Below, piece by piece: positions 6,071-7,690 of a stretch of 7,690 bases of DNA. The position numbers and the translations under genes are program-made. This stretch comes from JADFXI01 sp050011415. GTDB taxonomy: Bacteria; Nitrospirota; Thermodesulfovibrionia; Thermodesulfovibrionales; Dissulfurispiraceae. The notes under the pieces were generated by a model. That model did not search any database, was not told where the DNA came from, and was given only the letters and a program-made list of their open reading frames with translations. The DNA lies in NCBI GenBank assembly GCA_050011415.1, contig JBEKJD010000372.1, positions 1 to 7,690 on the forward strand, in the 5' to 3' direction. Positions within the stretch are counted from its first letter, which is position 1; each line of letters begins with the position of its first letter.

Positions 6071-6094
6071 CCCAGGCGTAAACGCCTGGGCTAG
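6071..6094 (-). repeat. Third, inverted copy of the CCCAGGCG palindrome with CTAG foot
   Basis: The 20-base palindrome at 6071-6090 is the same motif as at 5859-5878 and 5938-5957. The CTAG flank lies on the right (6091-6094 with the last G of the stem shared in the reading), so this copy is in the opposite orientation. Two direct copies plus one inverted copy is an arrangement seen in REP clusters (BIMEs). Confidence 0.7.
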
Positions 6095-6205
6095 ATAAAA
6101 AATGGCATTCAAAGTTTCATTACGGATTTTGTGTATACAGTTTGAGAAATTACGGCCGATGTCGCGGTAATTCACCCCCCGCAATAACGTTGCGAACCTT
6201 GTCGG

Positions 6206-6259
6206 GTAACGTTACTCTACTCACCCAAAAACGCGGCTGCCTGCAGGCAGTGCTAGCAC
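6206..6259. promoter_or_regulatory. Cluster of three perfect palindromes in the leader of the barrel-like gene
   Basis: GTAACGTTAC (6206-6215), CTGCCTGCAGGCAG (6237-6250) and GTGCTAGCAC (6250-6259) are perfect palindromes within 54 bases, the last ending 8 bases before the ribosome binding site. They could be operator sites for dimeric regulators or fold in the mRNA leader. I found no convincing -35/-10 pair: TATACA at 6134-6139 has no good partner. Confidence 0.35.
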
Positions 6260-6266
6260 CATATCC

Positions 6267-6272
6267 AAAGGA
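6267..6272 (+). promoter_or_regulatory. Ribosome binding site of the barrel-like gene
   Basis: AAAGGA lies 9 bases before the ATG at 6282, supporting that start, which also gives a normal signal peptide. Confidence 0.7.
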
Positions 6273-6281
6273 CGAACAATT

Positions 6282-7358
6282 ATGAAAATCTCGCACATTG
6301 CTTTGATGACCATCGTTGCCATGAGCAGTTGTCCTGCCTGGGCCGAGGATGTCTATCCCAGCGGACCAACGTCCGGTCAATCGGCTTTATATGGCACAAA
6401 CAGCGCGGACTCGCAACAGTTCACCCCCGGTCCGTCGTCTTCCAACGTCCGTTCCCGGCCGGCGGCCAACTCGACTGTGTATCCGCCCACGTCATATCCG
6501 CCCACGTCGTATCAGCCCTCGGTATATCCGCCCGGAACGTATCCGCCCACGTCGTATCCGTCCGCAACGAACTCTCAGCAGTACCAGAATTTAGCGCCCC
6601 AACCCAATGCCGTGCCCGTCCAGCCCGACATTGTCATGCCAGCCCTGGGAAACCGCCTGGTCGAATCGACTTGGTACACGCGGGTCGATTATTTTCATTG
6701 GAACGAACAGATGGACAGTATGGCCCCTGTCAACGAGTACGGCACGCTGCTTACTCTGGGATACATGCGCCGCATCGGAATAGAGCGCTTCCACGTCGCG
6801 GTCTTCGGCGCCACCATGCGCTACCAGGGTTACGGCCAGTTTGAAAATGACGACGGTAGCTACTACACGGAACCCTTGTCCTCGGCCACGGGCTACCTGG
6901 GCGCACTGGGCGAATACGATCTGCACATCGAACCCGATTGCTGTCCGGACATCAGTTTCTTCGTGGGCATAGGCACGCGCTTTTGGATCAGGGACCTTAA
7001 GGACGGAGTATCCGACTACGGTAATCCGGTTCCCGGGTACCAGGAGACCTGGTGGACGATTTATCCTTACCTGGGCCTGGAAAAAAAGCGGTTGCTCAAC
7101 GGCGGCTGGGAGTTCTATTATGCCGGCCGGATCGGCTGCACTGCGATGACTTATCAGTTTGCCTCGATTGGCTACGTGCCATTGTATCCCAAGGCCGGCC
7201 TGACGGGCCAATTGGAAATCGGACTCCGCGGCCAAACCGCCTTTATATCGGCCTTCACCGAAATAATGACTTGGAGTCAGTCGGACGTCGTGGAAGGATA
7301 CCTCCAGCCAAATTCGCAAATGCTCACCTTTGGCATCAAAACCGGTTTCTGCTTCTGA
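6282..7358 (+). CDS. Secreted outer-membrane beta-barrel-like protein with Tyr/Pro repeat linker
   Basis: The 358-residue product begins with a signal peptide (MKISHIALMTIVAMSSCPAWA) with likely cleavage after Ala21. Residues 22-125 are low-complexity, rich in Ser, Pro, Tyr and Gln, and include six pentapeptide repeats of the YPPTS type (67-96). From about 128 a folded domain starts with ESTWYTRVDYFHWNE and alternates aromatic and small residues: LLTLGYMRRIGIERFHVAVFGATMRY-type strands, FFVGIGTRFWIRDL, WTIYPYLGLEKK, GWEFYYAGRIGC, GQLEIGLRGQTAFISAFTEI. It ends in FGIKTGFCF with a terminal Phe, the usual outer-membrane insertion signal. This supports a barrel of roughly eight to ten strands, but the count is an estimate. 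An adjacent Cys pair (220-221) and Cys near the C-terminus could form disulfides. The W-x-x-R-x-D-Y-x-x-W opening recalls planctomycete putative porins, though I cannot assign a named family. Function unknown. Confidence 0.8.
   Translation: MKISHIALMTIVAMSSCPAWAEDVYPSGPTSGQSALYGTNSADSQQFTPGPSSSNVRSRPAANSTVYPPTSYPPTSYQPSVYPPGTYPPTSYPSATNSQQYQNLAPQPNAVPVQPDIVMPALGNRLVESTWYTRVDYFHWNEQMDSMAPVNEYGTLLTLGYMRRIGIERFHVAVFGATMRYQGYGQFENDDGSYYTEPLSSATGYLGALGEYDLHIEPDCCPDISFFVGIGTRFWIRDLKDGVSDYGNPVPGYQETWWTIYPYLGLEKKRLLNGGWEFYYAGRIGCTAMTYQFASIGYVPLYPKAGLTGQLEIGLRGQTAFISAFTEIMTWSQSDVVEGYLQPNSQMLTFGIKTGFCF
6480..6569 (+). repeat. Six 15-bp tandem repeats coding YPPTS-like pentapeptides
   Basis: Six in-frame units start with TAT at 6480, 6495, 6510, 6525, 6540 and 6555. 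Units 1, 2 and 5 read TATCCGCCCACGTC(A/G), unit 4 TATCCGCCCGGAACG, while units 3 and 6 have diverged. The translation is YPPTS YPPTS YQPSV YPPGT YPPTS YPSAT. Units at this identity can change in number by slippage without breaking the frame. Confidence 0.85.
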
Positions 7359-7426
7359 TCCCGCCTAAAGCGGTGCTCATTAAGATGTAGCCTTCAGTTA
7401 GACCGCTATGTTGGGGCAGCAGTTAA

Positions 7427-7487
7427 ACGTGTCCTTCCGGCAAGCGTGAAAAATCTTTTTGTAGGACGCGTCTTTCGGGCAAGCCTG
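7427..7487. repeat. Imperfect 22-bp direct repeat after the barrel-like gene
   Basis: Positions 7427-7448 and 7466-7487 match at 18 of 22 bases (ACG.GTC.TTC.GGCAAGC.TG). The second copy contains the palindrome GACGCGTC (7465-7472) preceded by GTAG (7461-7464), another REP-like foot. Together with a weak CCGC/GCGG hairpin near 7362-7374 this is all I see in the gap 7359-7526 between convergent genes. Confidence 0.4.
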
Positions 7488-7526
7488 CAATTTATGATTT
7501 GGCGATCGGGGGGCGCATGGCAGTGT

Positions 7527-7690
7527 TCAGATCCAGTCGAGTTGACCGTCCCCATATCGCTCGGCCGCTTCCAGGCGGTCGCATAGCTCCAACAGTTGGT
7601 CCTGCATGACGCCTCCGTTCATGTCGTTGATGGAGATGCTGAGGTCGCCGATCAGTCGTTCAAGCTCGAAGGTGTTGATTGGCACCTTTT
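7527..7690 (-). CDS. C-terminal end of an unrecognised protein (5' end outside window)
   Basis: On the minus strand an open frame enters from the right edge and ends at TGA (7529-7527), giving 53 visible residues: KVPINTFELERLIGDLSISI, then NDMNGGVMQDQLLELCDRLE, then AAERYGDGQLDWI. The composition is protein-like: acidic, amphipathic and helix-prone around LLELCDRLEAAERY, with GC-rich third positions like the genes to the left. Two internal ATGs exist (codons 23 and 28), but the frame continues upstream of them, so I read the gene as 5'-partial. No family is recognised. It is convergent with the barrel-like gene. Confidence 0.6.
   Translation of the reverse strand, partial: KVPINTFELERLIGDLSISINDMNGGVMQDQLLELCDRLEAAERYGDGQLDWI

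Noticed and set aside
5831..6094. Possible CRISPR array
   Set aside because: Repeats are palindromes in both orientations with irregular spacing (79 bases, then an inverted copy at 133) and repeated spacers, with no cas genes, so it does not fit an array.
6115..6139. Promoter TTTCAT...TATACA upstream of the barrel-like gene
   Set aside because: The spacing is 13 bases, too short, and no better -35 box is present at 16-18 bases.
6329..6844. Plus-strand 171-codon frame rich in SAHVVSA-type repeats
   Set aside because: The repetitive protein arises from reading the 15-bp tandem repeat of the barrel-like gene in another frame.
6591..7319. Minus-strand frame of 242 codons antisense to the barrel-like gene
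   Set aside because: Long, but antisense to a frame with signal peptide, ribosome binding site and terminal Phe. It has none of these and no recognisable motif.

Overview
The window looks like a chromosomal segment of an environmental Gram-negative bacterium, most likely a planctomycete. This rests on the three-part lipoprotein (LolA-like, TlpA-type thioredoxin, FG-GAP-like repeats), a secreted Tyr/Pro-repeat protein with a predicted outer-membrane barrel, and intergenic spaces packed with palindromic repeats. No rRNA or universal marker gene is present, so the assignment is an inference from style.

Layout: (1) 1-342 (+) is the C-terminal part of an FKBP-type peptidyl-prolyl isomerase whose start lies left of the window. 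(2) 343-597 is a convergent gap with hairpins. (3) 598-1581 (-) is an AT-rich orphan gene for a protein with a soluble N-terminal half and three membrane segments, with a good sigma70-like promoter just upstream. (4) 1736-2032 (-) and 2148-2852 (-) encode a DUF167/YggU protein and a YggS-type PLP homeostasis protein, separated by a palindromic repeat. (5) 2853-3357 has no credible gene and carries a 136-bp MITE-like element and an 86-bp element with perfect 11-bp terminal inverted repeats. (6) 3358-5802 (+) is the large thioredoxin lipoprotein. (7) 5803-6281 is a repeat island with several unrelated perfect palindromes, one motif being present three times. (8) 6282-7358 (+) is a secreted or outer-membrane beta-barrel-like protein with a Tyr/Pro tandem-repeat stalk. 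(9) 7527-7690 (-) is the C-terminal end of an unrecognised gene entering from the right.

The genes do not form a single pathway. Three of them (FKBP, TlpA-like lipoprotein, barrel-like protein) fit cell-envelope biogenesis or folding, and yggS/yggU is a commonly seen housekeeping pair. No defence system, CRISPR array, integrase or transposase gene is visible. The most unusual content is the set of short palindromic elements, several with a GTAG or CTAG tetranucleotide at the foot of the hairpin as in REP elements mobilised by RAYT transposases, and the compositionally foreign orphan membrane gene.
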